A stretch of DNA of 64,000 bases from contig VFFE01006098.1 of assembly GCA_008921705.1 (NCBI GenBank), positions 373,406 to 437,405 on the forward strand, read 5' to 3'. The notes beneath the pieces were generated by a model that was given only the letters and a program-made list of their open reading frames with translations, did no database searches and was not told the DNA's origin. Made by a program: the position numbers and the translations under genes. This document shows, one piece after another, positions 1-13,000 of this stretch (position 1 is the first letter of the stretch; the number at the start of each line of letters is the position of its first letter). The stretch comes from Burhinus oedicnemus. Its lineage: Eukaryota; Chordata; Aves; Charadriiformes; Burhinidae.

Positions 1-798
1 GACACCAGTCATCACTCTGTGGCCAATGCTGAGGTCAGGTCCGTGATATCCTTGGAGGGCTGTTTTCTCCCCAGTGACTCCAGAGACTCAGCGACAAGCT
101 TGGGTTTAGGGATCTGCAATAGGGATGTCTTAGGGGAAGTAAGATCTGCCCCCAAACAAAAGAGCAAGATCCAATGGTTCAAACCACCTTGAGATGCCGA
201 TCAGACTCTCCCTTCCCCCTCTGCTTCCCTGTGTTCCTGGGTCCCTGCTCAGACCTTCTCATGCATCTCCTAGAAGCCACAGCTGCAGGGAATTTAGCCA
301 AAAAACACTGCCAAAAGTGCCTCTGGCCACTCTGGGTCTAACAGCGAGGATAACAGCTTGCTCCTCTTTGTTGCCCTAATGCTGGCAAGAAGCTTGGGGT
401 GCAGCTCTGCGTGCACACAGCCTGCCGGAGTAGGGCTGTTTCTGATCTCACCCCACCAGTGGTGACCAGTGATGCAGCGGGAAGGTAGAATTTAATCTCT
501 CCTGGTCCTCACGGTGACCCCTGAATTTAGTGTGGAAGCAGAGGTTTAGCAGGGAGGTCTGGATTGTGACGGCTGATCACGTATCATCATTGTGATGGGG
601 AATTAGAGCACAGCATGGAGATAACTCTGGTGTCCACGTTTCTCCATCCGTCCCACCAGCAGCTCGCTGACTGTTTTATCAGCTCTTCCTTCCAGTCTGC
701 AGCCACGATGTGCCTCTGACAGTGTGACTGGCAGTATTTCCATTGACATGTTCCCTGGGACCCCTGCTCCCACCAGAAATCATTTCCATTTCTCCTTT

Positions 799-852
799 AA
801 AAAAAAAAACAAACAAACAAACAAAAAAAAACCCCACCAAACCCAAAAAACA
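799..852. repeat. A-rich / (CAAA)n low-complexity tract
   Basis: An A run followed by tandem CAAA units, another A run and CCAAACCC-type sequence. It could be simple-sequence expansion or the decayed tail of a retroposon, but no element body was recognised next to it. Confidence 0.8.
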
Positions 853-3561
853 CTTTGAACTTTTCTCATGTCAGAGCTAATTCTGCAGCACTTCCCTTCG
901 GCTAACATCCGCCGTTTCTGCACTCAGCATGGAAAGACAACATTTTAATAACCGAAGCGAGATGCATCCACCCCTATCAGCACATTAGCACTGTTTGCAT
1001 GGAGATAACGGATGGTAAATCGTTGTTTCTGCTTTAAACGTCCCCTCGCAGCAGTTGTACATCAGCTGCAGGATTTTGCTTGTGCTGCGTCTGCAGTCGC
1101 AGCGTGACGGGGAATCGTTGGTCTCCATCGGGTCCTGCCTGCAGGTCTCTCCTCCGAACCTTCAGAGATGCCCTGTGCTCATCTCTGCCCTGGGGGCTAC
1201 ACAGGTTGTAGGACCTTTTCTCTGGGAACTGGGGAAAATCACTTCACCTGCTCTTGCTTCAGCATTCGTTCCTGTCTGGTGTCCCTGGTTGGAGGAGGGA
1301 GTGGGGTCAGTTTTGTTGTGGGCACAGCCAGTGTCCCCCAGAACCATACCCAGACATGTGATAGAAGTGAGGGTCAAGCAAAGTTCCCTCTAGCTGTTAG
1401 TGGTGCTCCTGCTCCAAAATCTCTTCAAATTTAGGGTGGTTTCCAAGCTTGCTTGAAGCCAGTTGCTGTGACCCAGAGTAGGGATGTCCTAACCAGCCTT
1501 TCACCCTCTATCAATGAAACCAGCACATGCTGTCTTGGTGCATAGCCCTCAGGAGCAAGGACAGACCCTGTGACCATGAGAGTCCTGAGGACTCTTTCAA
1601 GGCCAGGTCCCCCCTGAAACCTGGCAGCTACTGGCACCACCCATCGCCATCTGGCCCTGGACCGTCCCCTGCCAGGTTTTTGGGTGCTGACCTTGGTCAA
1701 GTGGCCGCCTGCCAAGAAACAGGGAAAAGACATCAGATCTGCAACGTTTTCACAGCACATTTCAGGTTCAACCGGCTGGAACTTTCCCAGGAAGTTTTCT
1801 TTGTGTCGGCAAAATCCCAGCTGCCGAAACAGCCTGCACGTCACAGGGAAGGAAAGGATTTTGACGAGAGTCCTGAGTCTGGCCTTAATGCTCAGGCTTT
1901 GCTCCCTCTCTGCATCCTCAGCTGCTTCGTGCATGCATGAAGACAAACATGATTTTCAGAATGAAAAGGTGCAGTATTTCTAGGTTTGACCTTGAACTCA
2001 CTTTGTGTTTAGGAACCAACTTGAATTTCACTCGGTATTTTTATATAAATTTTATATGCATTTGTCTTCTTGAAAATTTTTTCCACCCAAAATTGGCAAG
2101 AAAACATTCAATTTGTCTCAAATCAATTTTCCTGTGGTTTCTTCTTCTTTTTTTTTTTTTAAACTTGCCAAGAATAACTCACAGATGTTTGTGGCATGAA
2201 CAGAAGTCTCCCCGGCTGGCATGAACCGCCACCCTCCCTCCTCCTCCATCTCCCCTCCTCCTGTGCCCTGCAGGATGTTGCAGCTCCAGCCACCTCCAGT
2301 TATTTCCACCCGCCCAGGTTACGCAGTGGCATCTCAGCATTAGTGGCTCCACGTGCCACTGATTGTGGGTACAAATATTCCCATGCTTGCTACATCTTGC
2401 AATGCCTCCCTCCCCTGTGCTGGCACCAGCTTGGAGCTAAATCTTCCCCAAATTGTTCCCACAGCTTGGCATGCATCAGCCCCGCGTGAAGAACAAGCAG
2501 CCCCAGGACTTGCGTGGGTCCGTGTCCCCTTCCCAGGTGACACTGATGCCTCTCCATCTCAGCAGAGTTATTTTTTCACCTGCTGCCCTTCCTTGCTGGT
2601 AGGCAGCAGATCAGAGCTGGGTTTCCAGCCAAGCACAGGGCATCTGAGCCCCACCGCTCTGCCAACCCACCCACCACTCCCACCCAAAAAAACATCGCCC
2701 CATGTCCTCCAGCTGCCCTTTCAGTGTGGGACCAGTAAGCTCAGCAGATGCACCAGCCTGGACATGTGGGCATGGACAGCCAGGCATCACAGACAGGAGC
2801 AAAGGGGTCAGGAAAATGCATGTGTGCTTTATTCATGGATATGTTTGAATATTGGCATGTACAGAAGAGATAAGTACAGGTTATACCCCAGCAGTATAGG
2901 CAGATATCAACCATCCTCCCCTATGTGCACGCACACGCAAACGCACACAGCCTTTAGCATCACCATTGCTCCAACACTGTCTCCCCACCGTGGTGTCTCC
3001 CTCCCTGTTCATGCTCTTGCTTTGAAAACGATGTAGTATTTGTACATACACAAGCTTTTGGGACTGCCAAACCACTGGGAACGGTGCTGAGCAGCCAAAA
3101 AAAGAGTTCGGTGGCTGGTTCTTTTTTTCGTTTTTTTCCCTTGACTCTTCTTTGTGCTTATGAAAGTCCTCAGGTATGGAGTAATTCCTAAAAAATTGTC
3201 TCCCTTTCTCTCTCTTGGCTCACTCAGTCCTTTGCCTTTACAAGCAGCTGCTATAACTTTGGTGCTTAGTCAAGAGGCTTAAAAATGAAGGTCCATGTTT
3301 CACTTGGCAGAGTTCAACAGAGATGAAACATCATTAAAAAAAATTACTGACTTTTCACAAGGGAAAAAAAATTTGCGTGTGCACACATGTGTTTGGAGAG
3401 GGGCGGAATGTATTTGGGTTTCCTGTCTCCAAAAGGACTGCTCAAAAGCCATCCTTTTTTTGTGAAGTTTGATTCGTGAATGGGCTTGGAGGGAAAACTG
3501 ACATTAAATATTGGAAAAAAGGGTGAAACTATGAGGAAAAATTCATGCGGGTTTTTTGATC

Positions 3562-3579
3562 TTTTTTTTTTTTTTTTTT
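3562..3579. repeat. Poly-T tract (18 T)
   Basis: Uninterrupted run of 18 T on the plus strand. No adjacent SINE or processed pseudogene was recognised. Confidence 0.9.
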
Positions 3580-6500
3580 AATTCTGCGCAATACAACCGT
3601 CCATCCCACCACCACCCCCTTGGCTCTTCCCTGCTGGGCAAGAGGCTTGTTGCTGTATCCAAACTCCCAGCACAGGACAAAGGCTGAGGACAGGGATTGC
3701 ATTTTCAGACCTGCAACCTCAACTCTGCAGATGCTTTTGAGGCCTCTCAATCAAGGGCATGAGGAGGAAGCCCACGCAAACTCTAGCAGACACCCATTTA
3801 CACTAACTCGCTGTGCAATTTTTGCAGGGATCCCAGCAGACCGTTGACATGGTTTTTGGCTTTCTCATGCAATGCCTCTGTGATATGGTCCATGGTAGTT
3901 GGCTGTCACCTTCCATAGCCATGGGGCACTTTTAGCTGTTGGTCTGTCATCCTCCCAAAACTGAGGACTTGAGACTGCAATGGGAATCGAGGGTCTCTTA
4001 GGCCTGCAATGCTTAGAGACAACTAACATCCCTAAGGAGTCTTTAAAGCAAGACATAAATCCAGGGGAGATGATGATGTCTGTCATCGGAATTGTTAAAA
4101 AGCATTTAAGATAAATCTGCCAGAAAGGGTAAACCTGGCCCTATATGGGACATGGTAATAGACTAGGTAACCTCTGGAAGTCTCCTCCATCTCTGGTAGT
4201 CTGAGTAGGTTTCTCCACATCTGTTTTTCACAGCATACCAGTCCTAAGGGAGAGCTGAAGTGGGGTTACCAGTCATCCTGGCCACCTAGAAAATGTCTGT
4301 CTCTGCTGCCTGACAATCAGAGAAGGAAACGGCAAAGTGCCATTTCAACATCACCACCAGTGAGTTAGAAGAGACACAGGAGTGGAGCCATGAAAGACTG
4401 CAGGAGTGAGTACTCCTGTAAAGCAGCTGCCGCTTGCATGCCCGTCCTACACAGAGGCTCAGCCCATGCAAGAAGATTAAAGGCTGGTAGAGACCTGGCT
4501 TGCCGGGGCCAGATGTATAGAAGAGCAGGGCATGACTACAGGACTTGAAAGGAAGGCAATTCATAGCATGACCTCATGATGTTGAGGTAGTTCCTTGCCT
4601 TTGAAGGGCTGAGTGTCAGGGTTTAATCCCTTTCTCACCTGTTGCCTTAGAGGACGCAAGTTTTGCAGAGTTGCAGCTAGTAGCTGTGTCACTTGGTGCA
4701 CCGACGGCTCCACAGTCTCTCAGAGGACACCATTGTCCTGGCAAACGGGGAGATGTTCACAGCAACTCAGTGCATGGCTATGGCACTTTGAAGGGAGAGG
4801 AGGGACATTCCTGCCTGTAGCGCTACCTCCCTGCCTGTTTTTCTGATCTGGGTGAGCCTCTTGGCAGTGATGATTTCACATACAAATTTCAGTTCAGAGT
4901 ATGACCTGGACCTCTGCAGACAAGACTTGGATCTTGGCATGTTCCTTTGCACAGCCCTGGATTAGGACAACCAGGTGCTACAGCCCTGAGGACCTCGATG
5001 ATCAGAACTTTGGATAGGATGCAGCCAGGACGATTTCTGTGCATGTCTTTTACACATCCACAGGTGTTCATCTGAAAACAAGAATAATTTCGTATTGGGC
5101 CAGAACCCAAAAAAGTTGCTGCAGTTTCTCAGCAAAATCTGAAGAAAAAAAGCAATGGAAGGTGTTCTGTAGGGAATGTGAATGAAAAGCTCTGGATTTT
5201 GCTGCCTCAGCTGCTGCTAAGCCTTTCTATGCATCCAAATGCTACAGAACTAATGATGTTCCTTGAAGGAGCATAAACCAAGAAATAAATGGGCTGCTGC
5301 AAAGCCCAGGTCTAAATACTCAGGGAGAATCTGGAACTATTCCTGCGCCTCCTGTGGCAGTCAACCTGGGTAAGCATTTATCCCAGGAAACCTTCTCACC
5401 CTTCCTTACCATCCTCTTTCTATCTTGATCTAATGAGGGGTTCAGCCCCCCAAGAAGGCACTGGGAGTCCTCAGCTCACCTCCTCAAGGGAAGACCCCTG
5501 AATGCTCAGGTAGTCCAAGGTCATGCATCTGTCTCTCTATGCCCCGAGAGACCAGAGAGACATTTGTCCTCACCCATCAGCTGGGCTTTGGCTGCAGTAG
5601 AGTGGGTCACTTCACCAGCCTTTGCTTAAACCACTTCTCAGCTGAGTCATTAGCACTTGGCAGGAGGCAATGTCCTTCACGTGCTAACCTGGACAAAAGC
5701 AATTGCCTCCACCAGCTCATTGAGGAAGGGAACCTTAGCAATCCACTCCCTACCTATGACATGATTCATGACTTGCCCTTTCAAAAAATTGGCTGGATAT
5801 TTATGTCCACAGGGTGGTATCTAGCAAACCTTTTCTATCCTATCTCTTCCTTGCATAACTAACAAAACTCCCTGACTGAAGATCCTCTGATTCTTTGCGA
5901 GACTGGTGGAAGCACAGGTAGCATGTGAGAATGGGTTGTGTTAGGCTCGCATCGAGTCTTGCCCATGGGCTCACACGTTCATCCTGCATGGAAAAAGGTT
6001 AGGTTGGAGTGGGACAACATTGGCCTCTGGTTGTTTGGATGTGACAAAAAAATACCTACCCCAAACACTTTACAGGACCAATGAACAGAGATACTAGGGT
6101 TGGGACACAAAGAAAGCCAGCCATAATCAAAACGCAACACACGTGTTTCTTCCTGAACACCATCAATTCATGACACACATTTCTATAAAAAGGAGGCCCA
6201 AAGGGTAGGTGACAGCTTGGAGGTGCATGCTGGCCATGGTTTCAAGCGGGCGGATAATGCCCGCGAGCCAGTTCATAGTGTGGTTACTTGGTCCACCCCA
6301 GAGGTGCTTCAGGATCCTCTCCGATGAACAAAACCAACCACCTTCTCACCAGGGCTCTGGTTTCATCCCTCTGAACCAGGTGGGCTGCCCTTTGGGTCCT
6401 GAGCAACCCTGGAGACAGTCTGAACTCCACATCACTTGACATGTCCTGTCAAGAGCCCCCCACTGTGAGTCAGGGCTTCAGGAAACCTCCTGACAGCTCA

Positions 6501-6674
6501 GCCATCAAAAGTCTTTCCCCTCTTGGCTGGGGCAGGCAAAAGCATTTTCTTTGCGGCTCTCATTTCTTGGCTCAGCTCTCTCCTTCAGCTTTTCCAAGGG
6601 AATTGTCCGTGGCTTCGACCCCATCTGCAGAGAGCTGGAGAGACAACAACAAAGCTGCGGGGTGGAAAGGTGGC

Positions 6675-6892
6675 CAGGACCAAGAATGAGCTGTTTATTG
6701 ATGATGCTGATTGTATAAAACCAAATAAATTGGCAGACGGATGAGGAGGAGGAAGGGATACCCGCACGCTCACCTCTCCTTCCCATCCCTTCCCTCCTCC
6801 CCTCCCCTCTCCCTGAAAAAGTTACGGGTCTGGTTGTTTTGTAAAGAAACCAACACAAAGAGAGTCTCTGCCTGGCGTGTGCCTGCCCTGCT
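6675..6892 (-). other. GFRA4: GFRA4 3' untranslated region (predicted, short form)
   Basis: This runs from the stop codon to about 20 nt past an AATAAA hexamer on the minus strand. The stretch near 6770-6830 is a purine-rich, GGGAGGGG-like run on the minus strand. The 3' end is inferred from the hexamer only; longer forms using distal sites are possible. Confidence 0.6.
6694..6699 (-). terminator. GFRA4: Polyadenylation signal AATAAA for GFRA4
   Basis: The plus strand reads TTTATT, so the minus strand carries a canonical AATAAA 194 nt after the stop codon. The following minus-strand sequence (CTCATTCTTGGTCCTGG) has the T/G content expected downstream of a cleavage site. This is the first canonical hexamer seen after the stop. 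Confidence 0.6.
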
Positions 6893-7039
6893 TCACATCA
6901 TGAAGAGGTTCAGCACAGCAAGAGCGGGGAGCAGCCACATCTGCAGCAGAGAGGCTGCCCAGTGGAAGGGAGCTGCTGGGCTGGAGGTCCCTGATGACAG
7001 ACGAGTGGAGCCCCGCAGGAGCCTCTCCTCTCCAGCCAC
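6893..7039 (-). CDS. GFRA4: GFRA4 terminal coding exon 8: GPI-anchor signal and stop
   Basis: A 147-nt exon of 49 codons including the stop TGA (6893-6895). It begins [20 protein letters not shown], followed by small residues (SPAAP) and the hydrophobic end [19 protein letters not shown] small-residue cluster, short spacer and C-terminal hydrophobic stretch with no cytoplasmic tail is the usual layout of a GPI-attachment signal, which is replaced by the lipid anchor in the ER. The attachment site is probably in the Ser/Gly/Thr/Ala cluster but cannot be fixed by eye. Acceptor is CTCTTGCAG (CAG at 7042-7040), phase 0 with exon 7. Assignment relies on phase, position and GPI-signal character. 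Confidence 0.9.
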   Translation of the reverse strand: MAGEERLLRGSTRLSSGTSSPAAPFHWAASLLQMWLLPALAVLNLFMM

Positions 7040-10000
7040 CTGCAAGAGAAAGGAGGCAGCATGGGGTGAATGGTGTGATTGTTCCCCACCTTGGTCCTTC
7101 TCAGGATTTGGGGCTTGGGGATCATCCAGCCTTCCTATGTGTGTACATGCGCAGAGGGATCCAGGGCCAGTCTCAACTACCCAGCTCTAGTCTGGAGGTC
7201 AGCTTAGCTCTGTTGGAGGTGGTGGTGAAGGTGGTGGTAGCACCATGGCATACAGCAGTGTCACCTCATGGACACAGCACTAGGCATGCAGCCTGCAGGT
7301 TTGGGCAGTAGCTGGAAATGTCTTTGTGTGAGGTGGGTGCCTGGATGCCCACTCTGGTCAATGGTGATCCATGCAGCCCACGGAGACACTGCTGGCCAGC
7401 GGCTTGACTCCAGCAGTGGAGATGTCCCTTGGCTATTGACGACATCTCCATGGGGTGGGCAGACATTTCATCAAGCAGCAGCTGGGAGCCAGGTGGGTTA
7501 CTCCAAAATACAGTGCATGTGTTTGCGTGACTGACTCCTCCCCCGGGTGCCTAGCCCCTGCAGACAAACTGCACCCTTCTCCTTTTACAGTGCGTTGGCA
7601 TTCGTGGCTGAAAATTTGCTTTACTAGAGACTTGTATTTGCATTAGTTGATAACTGAGATAATTTAGACCCAAGGCTCTGCACTGCTAGGAAGATGGGAA
7701 GCAGATGGACAAATTGGTCCATTGTAGCTTTCCTTCTCAGGTCCAGGGACATGAACGTTAGTAAACATTGAACAGAGTCTGGGTTTGGAGTTGAGTCCAA
7801 AGTTAAAACTCAACTCTCCAGTTTCTCTTGCAGTGTCAGCAAGGCCCATGCTCCAGCAGCACCTACACCTCAGCAGAGGGATGTGCTGCTGTCACGTGGA
7901 TGTTGGGGACGTGGTAGGGCCATCCCTGACTACCATTGTTCTTCCAGCTTCCCACTTGCTGGAGGCAGCAGCAGTTGGCTATCATCTCGGCTGGACTGTT
8001 GGTGATGAGGGAGGTTCACAGCTTCTCCGTCACTTCCAAGAATAAAGCTCTCAGTGCAAGGTCTGGACCTCAGGCCACCACTTGGATTGCACTAAGGTCT
8101 GGGGAGCACCATCTAGAAGCAACTTCTCCAAATCTCCTGGGTGCAAAATTTATGGCCGGATGAAAGTATGCCTGTGCTGTGCACGGCCACCAATGTCCTG
8201 AGAAGCAGTGAGGGAAGCTGAGGCCACATCTCTGCACCTCCCAACCTGCTGCTCTGTGAAAACAGAGTGGAGGGAGGCAAATCAGGTGTTTTTCCAGCAA
8301 AAGAAACAGGGAGGACGCATAAAAAACCTGTCTGTGGAAGCTCCCTGAAGGTATTGGCTAGCCCAGTGCAAAGCCCACGCTCAGTCCTTGGAGTCTAGTT
8401 AACTGACAGCTTCTGTTACATGAATGTGCAGCAAATCAGGGTCACTGTTAATTATTCAACAGTAAAATAATTCAATCTGAAAATTACTCTGGTGGGTGGC
8501 AAATCAAGGTCATTTCTTTTTATTTAAAAATAAAATATTTAATGCCTACTACTGCCATCATCAGTAAATTCATCTGTTATTTGTTTTAAAATAATTTCAT
8601 TTTAATATTACTTTGATACTAACAATTTGCTGATGACTAGGACCTTTCAGATGAAATTTTCCAATGCTTAGCAAACCTTAGTCAGTTAAGCCTCAGTGTT
8701 ATGACCTCCAGGATCCTCACCTAACAAGGGAGGAATCTGTGTCCCAGGAAGCTGAAATGCTTGTCTGAAGGCATGCGGAGGGTGAGGAGCCAAACCAATG
8801 GTCCTGGTTCCCCATCTACAGTCCTGAAAAGCCCATGGATTTTGCAGTACTTCTAAAAAACTCATATGTCTCTGTAGCACCCACAAAAGAAAAGAGAAGG
8901 TGACCAACAGGCACCAGGGCAGAGTCAGGGATAGGAGCGTTTAGCCCTGTGCTTGATGTTGGGGAAGAATTTGTCAGGGCATGAAGAAGAGGGTGAATCA
9001 GAGGCTCCAGGAGGTAGAGGGGAGGTTGGATGTCTGCACGTAGCTGAAATGACACAGATGGAAGAGGTAGCTGAGGTGAGAAGGGCTGGAGGGCGTGGAG
9101 GAGGTATAGACACTGCCAAGCATCTTAGGGCCAGGTCAGCCCTCTCCTACCTTTGTGGGTTGGAGATGCTCGAAGATGTTCTCTCTGAGGGTCGCCATGG
9201 CTCTGTTGGCATTTCGCTCCTGCTTGTACATCTGTGTGGTGGGAGGGATGGATGGGGCCACAGCTGCATTCAGGTAGGTCCCATTGCCAAAGGCCAGAAT
9301 GGCATTTTCTGTGTGTGGAAAAGAGATGGATAAAAGTGTTGTCAGGGCAATGTGTCCAAGGCAAAGCACACGCATCCCTTCTCCAACCTCTTTCGACTGC
9401 ATCACCCAAATGCATGCACGAGGGTCTTCAGAGCTCCTTTGTTGAAAACACAGAGAGGTGGACACCAACAGATTCTTGGGGACCAGGGCATCTTCATACC
9501 CTCATTCACAAGAAGCTTCACCGGCTTGCGGGTGATGCTGCCGTACAAGCAATGTGCTGGGCAATACTTACGGAGACAGATATTGTCAGTGAAGAGATGC
9601 AGAAAGCTCTCACACTCTTCCTGCCGGTTGCCGCTGGCATTGCATGTGCACCAGGGAGCTATGCTGGAAGTTGAGTTGTCAATGTAGTTGGGCGTGATGG
9701 GGCTGCCTGCCGGGAAGGATGGAGAAGTGTTACTGCAAGACTGGTACTTCAGGAAGGGACAATGATTTCCCTCCTTGCCGCTCTCTTCAGTCACTCTACT
9801 TACAGCCTCAGCGGAGCCCCTCCGTGATGGCAGTACAAGAAAACCCTTCAAGTGCTGGCATGACAGGTCTGTTTTGCTCCCAGGGAGGAGAATAGAGGCA
9901 GTCGCAACCCTTTTGTTCACCCCACCATGAACAAAACCTTCAGTCAATTAAAATGTGCTACCAGTCCAAGGAATGAGCAGCTCCTGGGAACTCGGGTTCC

Positions 10001-13000
10001 CTAATAACATTCAAAAAACCTGTATGTTAATGTGCATAAAAGTCTCCACGCTGTCATTGAAAAAGCCAAACTCAATCTCCAGAATGATCAGAGACAACAA
10101 AGGAAGGGTTAAAGCAGAATGAAATCTTGACCCAAAAAGCTGTCAATCTATCCCATCCGTCAGGAGGGACCAAGTCCAATGGCCATTGGCGTTTCTCTTT
10201 GGACTCTGGCTGTGCTTGTGCTAACTGCTGCCAGCTGGGTCTCTGCAGCATCTGAAAACCCAATCTGACATCCTCTGAAGTCAGCAAGATGTCATTGGAT
10301 GGTGATTTCCAGTGGCATCACTGGTAATGGCATCAGGGAACCCCTGACAGAGCAGATGCCCTGGGATGGCCCATCTATTTCCACCTGAGAAAGAAGCTGG
10401 GATCTTGCAGCAGCCCATGGTGCATGGTTTTTCTCCCTCCACTGCAGCTGTCCTAACATTACCACATATTCATGGCTTATGTTCCTTCTCTAGTCACTGC
10501 AGAAAGCCCAGCATCTCCCTGAGATCCCAGTCTCAGCTGTCCACCTTACTGTCATAGCTTTTAGTCGGCCAGAGTAAGAGGAGATGTTTCCCACCCAGAG
10601 GAGATAATTCCCACTCACCAGAATGAGGGAGAGAGATCAGCTGAAGGATGCAGCCTCTTACCTATGATCCCTGTGTATGCCAGCAGACAGGCAGCATAGC
10701 TGTCCCTCCGGCAGCCACTCGCAGCCTGCAGGGATGGCTGGCAATTAAACTGGAACTCTGCATAGCGTGACCTGATGGAGCAAGAGCATGGAGTGGGACA
10801 TATTAGCACAGATATTCGGAGCAAAAAGGGACATAATAGCACACTGGTGGTGTTTACAGAAGGGAATACACTTGCAAGATCCTTTGCCGCAGTAGGTGTT
10901 GCCAGACCTGCTTGATTGAATGTCATTTAATACTCTCCTGCCCTCCCTGCCAACAAACCCAGAAGCAGGTTTTATCCCTTTGAGATGAGACATGAATAGG
11001 CGCTGTAGTTAATGTCTTACAGGCTTCCTCTGGGACTGCAAGAAAGGTCCAGTCTTGGAAGAAACGTTTGTTTTCTGGTGTGTAAAGCTGGTTTTCGAGG
11101 GAAGAGCTGTTGCAGGCAGCAAGGGAATTCATTCGGTATTGCCATTATCTGACTCTTGAGTAATAACCTGCCCTAGACACCTAAGCTTTCATTTTCAGGC
11201 TGATTTGCTGAAAGAGAGAATCACTCTGGTCCAGTTTCTCTCTCTTCAAAGACTGTGCTCTAAATGTAGCTGAGGTCATCCTCAGATTAAGGGAAACGCC
11301 CAAAGGCTCAGGTATGAAATGCTTTAGCCATCATCAGGGCTGCTGCCACATCCTCTGCTGCAGGCACCCATTCTCAGGAGAAGGCTGGACTCTCTGGAGC
11401 CTGTGGAGCCAGAGCTGTACGACATACAGCTCTGATCACAGGCCACTGTGCCTTGGTTTTCACGTTGTCTAGGTCAAAACATCAAACCAAACCACTTAGC
11501 ACAAAGCAGCTTTGAGTGACACACTGGGCTTGTTGGGACTGTCTGGGCCATGCAGGGAAGTAGGTGCATCACTCAGACAGATTGCCAGATGGCTCTTTGC
11601 ATGTGGCTTCCCTGCTAGCTTGGTTGAATAAACTCTATAAATCATGCTGCCAACCAGATATTTGGCACCTAATTCTTTAGGGATGAATCAGTTGTTGGCA
11701 CATAGGCATCTAGTGGTGTTTGGACATTGTAGGATATCTAAGACATCTACACGGGGTTTTCAGGTAGGACATAGGACCTACTGGAGATTCAGATCCATCT
11801 AAACAGGCATCCCGCGGCCAGGTAAGAGGGCATCTCACATGGCATTTGAGCAGCTTAGGAAACTCAAGCAAGCATTAGCGCTGCTGACACTTGAGGGTAG
11901 GGCCCTTTAGATGACAACCTGCAGTGTCTGAACTGTGTACCTCAAATCTTTGCTCTGCCTGTGCAATCTCAGAAAAACTGAGTATGTTGCTCCTCACAGA
12001 GAGCTTCTCTCTTCCAGACTTTTTGTCAGTGCTCCTGGTCAGTGTCAGCCCTCAGACTTGCACTTCCCTGTCCATTTCTCTCCTCCTCCCCAGTCTTCTC
12101 CTTTTTTTCTCTTCTTTGTTCCCGTGTTTGCCCCATACCAACCCCTTTTTCCTGTGTCATGGCCAAGCAAACTCTTCTTGCCTAAATTTTTGCTGCATTA
12201 TTTAGGGAAGGGAGGTACTGATTGCAAGTTTTGTATTATTCATGTTAGTAGAGCCCACCCCTACAAGTCGGGAAACTCAAAGGATTACAGCTGTGAAGAA
12301 GCTGCAGGAGGACTAAGCATTGCAGGCAGGATTAGCCCTGGAGTATTTTACTCTATTTCTTTAAAGTGCCGTGATTTGTTCCTGGTTCTCTTTGTGGTTT
12401 CTGCACTGCTAACTTTGACCAGGTCACACATCAATCCCTTGCTCCCGCCGTGTTCTCTAAAGGATGTTTTATATTATACATTCAGAGACCGAGGAACCAG
12501 ATAATTAACAGCTGTGCTGCTTGCAGGAAACGGTTTCCAGCCTCCTAGGAAGCAGCACTTTCCCCTTTGAACCTCTTCTTTCCCTCTGGGCCCCCTTGTC
12601 TTGTTAGGAAGAGGGCATTACTCGTCCATTTCAGATTCCCTGGGTAGTTCGGTGAAATCTGAGCAAGAGCTGGTGTGGCTCAGGGGCTTTGCATCTTTCG
12701 TTCAGCTTCAGATGTATATCTCAGTTGTTCTTCTTCATCCATGTTTTTGGGGTGAAGAGGGGTGAGGGTATTAGTACCAGTCCATCCTTCCAAGAGGATG
12801 TTGCTGCTTTCACCTCCCTTTGTGAAAAGACATGATTTTTTAATTGTAGTTTAAAGATGATGTGCTGGTAGGGGATGGCTGCTGGAAGTTTGGCTCAGTA
12901 AGTCCCAAAGCCCACAATAATTAGAGACTGGGACAATACTGGGAGATGTGTCCTACACCTGCTCTTTTGCTTTTCACCAGGTGTCTGCTCATGGCCACAG

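Larger units (their letters stand above)
1..6674. other. Non-coding region downstream of GFRA4
   Basis: No recognisable exon, RNA gene or known repeat family on either strand. Visible structure is limited to A/C-rich and poly-T tracts (listed separately), a Pu/Py-alternating GT/CA-like patch near 2923-2950, and a minus-strand AATAAA at 2828-2833. Open frames up to 227 codons (2353-3036, +) have no recognisable domain or GT/AG-bounded exon structure and are taken as chance. Confidence 0.6.

Noticed and set aside
1431..1946. 171-codon minus-strand and overlapping 137-codon plus-strand frames
   Set aside because: They overlap on opposite strands, have no known domain and show no convincing exon boundaries.
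2353..3036. 227-codon plus-strand open frame, the longest near the left end
   Set aside because: No recognisable domain, and composition follows pyrimidine-rich DNA and a CA-rich patch. Not supported as a gene.
9402..9571. Continuation of the D3 frame past the exon 6 donor (RKYCPAHC and onward)
   Set aside because: It begins exactly at a consensus GTAAGT donor, loses family similarity there, and the true continuation ([10 protein letters not shown]) is in the next exon.
12000..12504. 189-codon plus-strand frame inside GFRA4 intron 4
   Set aside because: Pyrimidine-rich low-complexity DNA gives Ser/Leu/Phe/Pro-rich translation. No domain.
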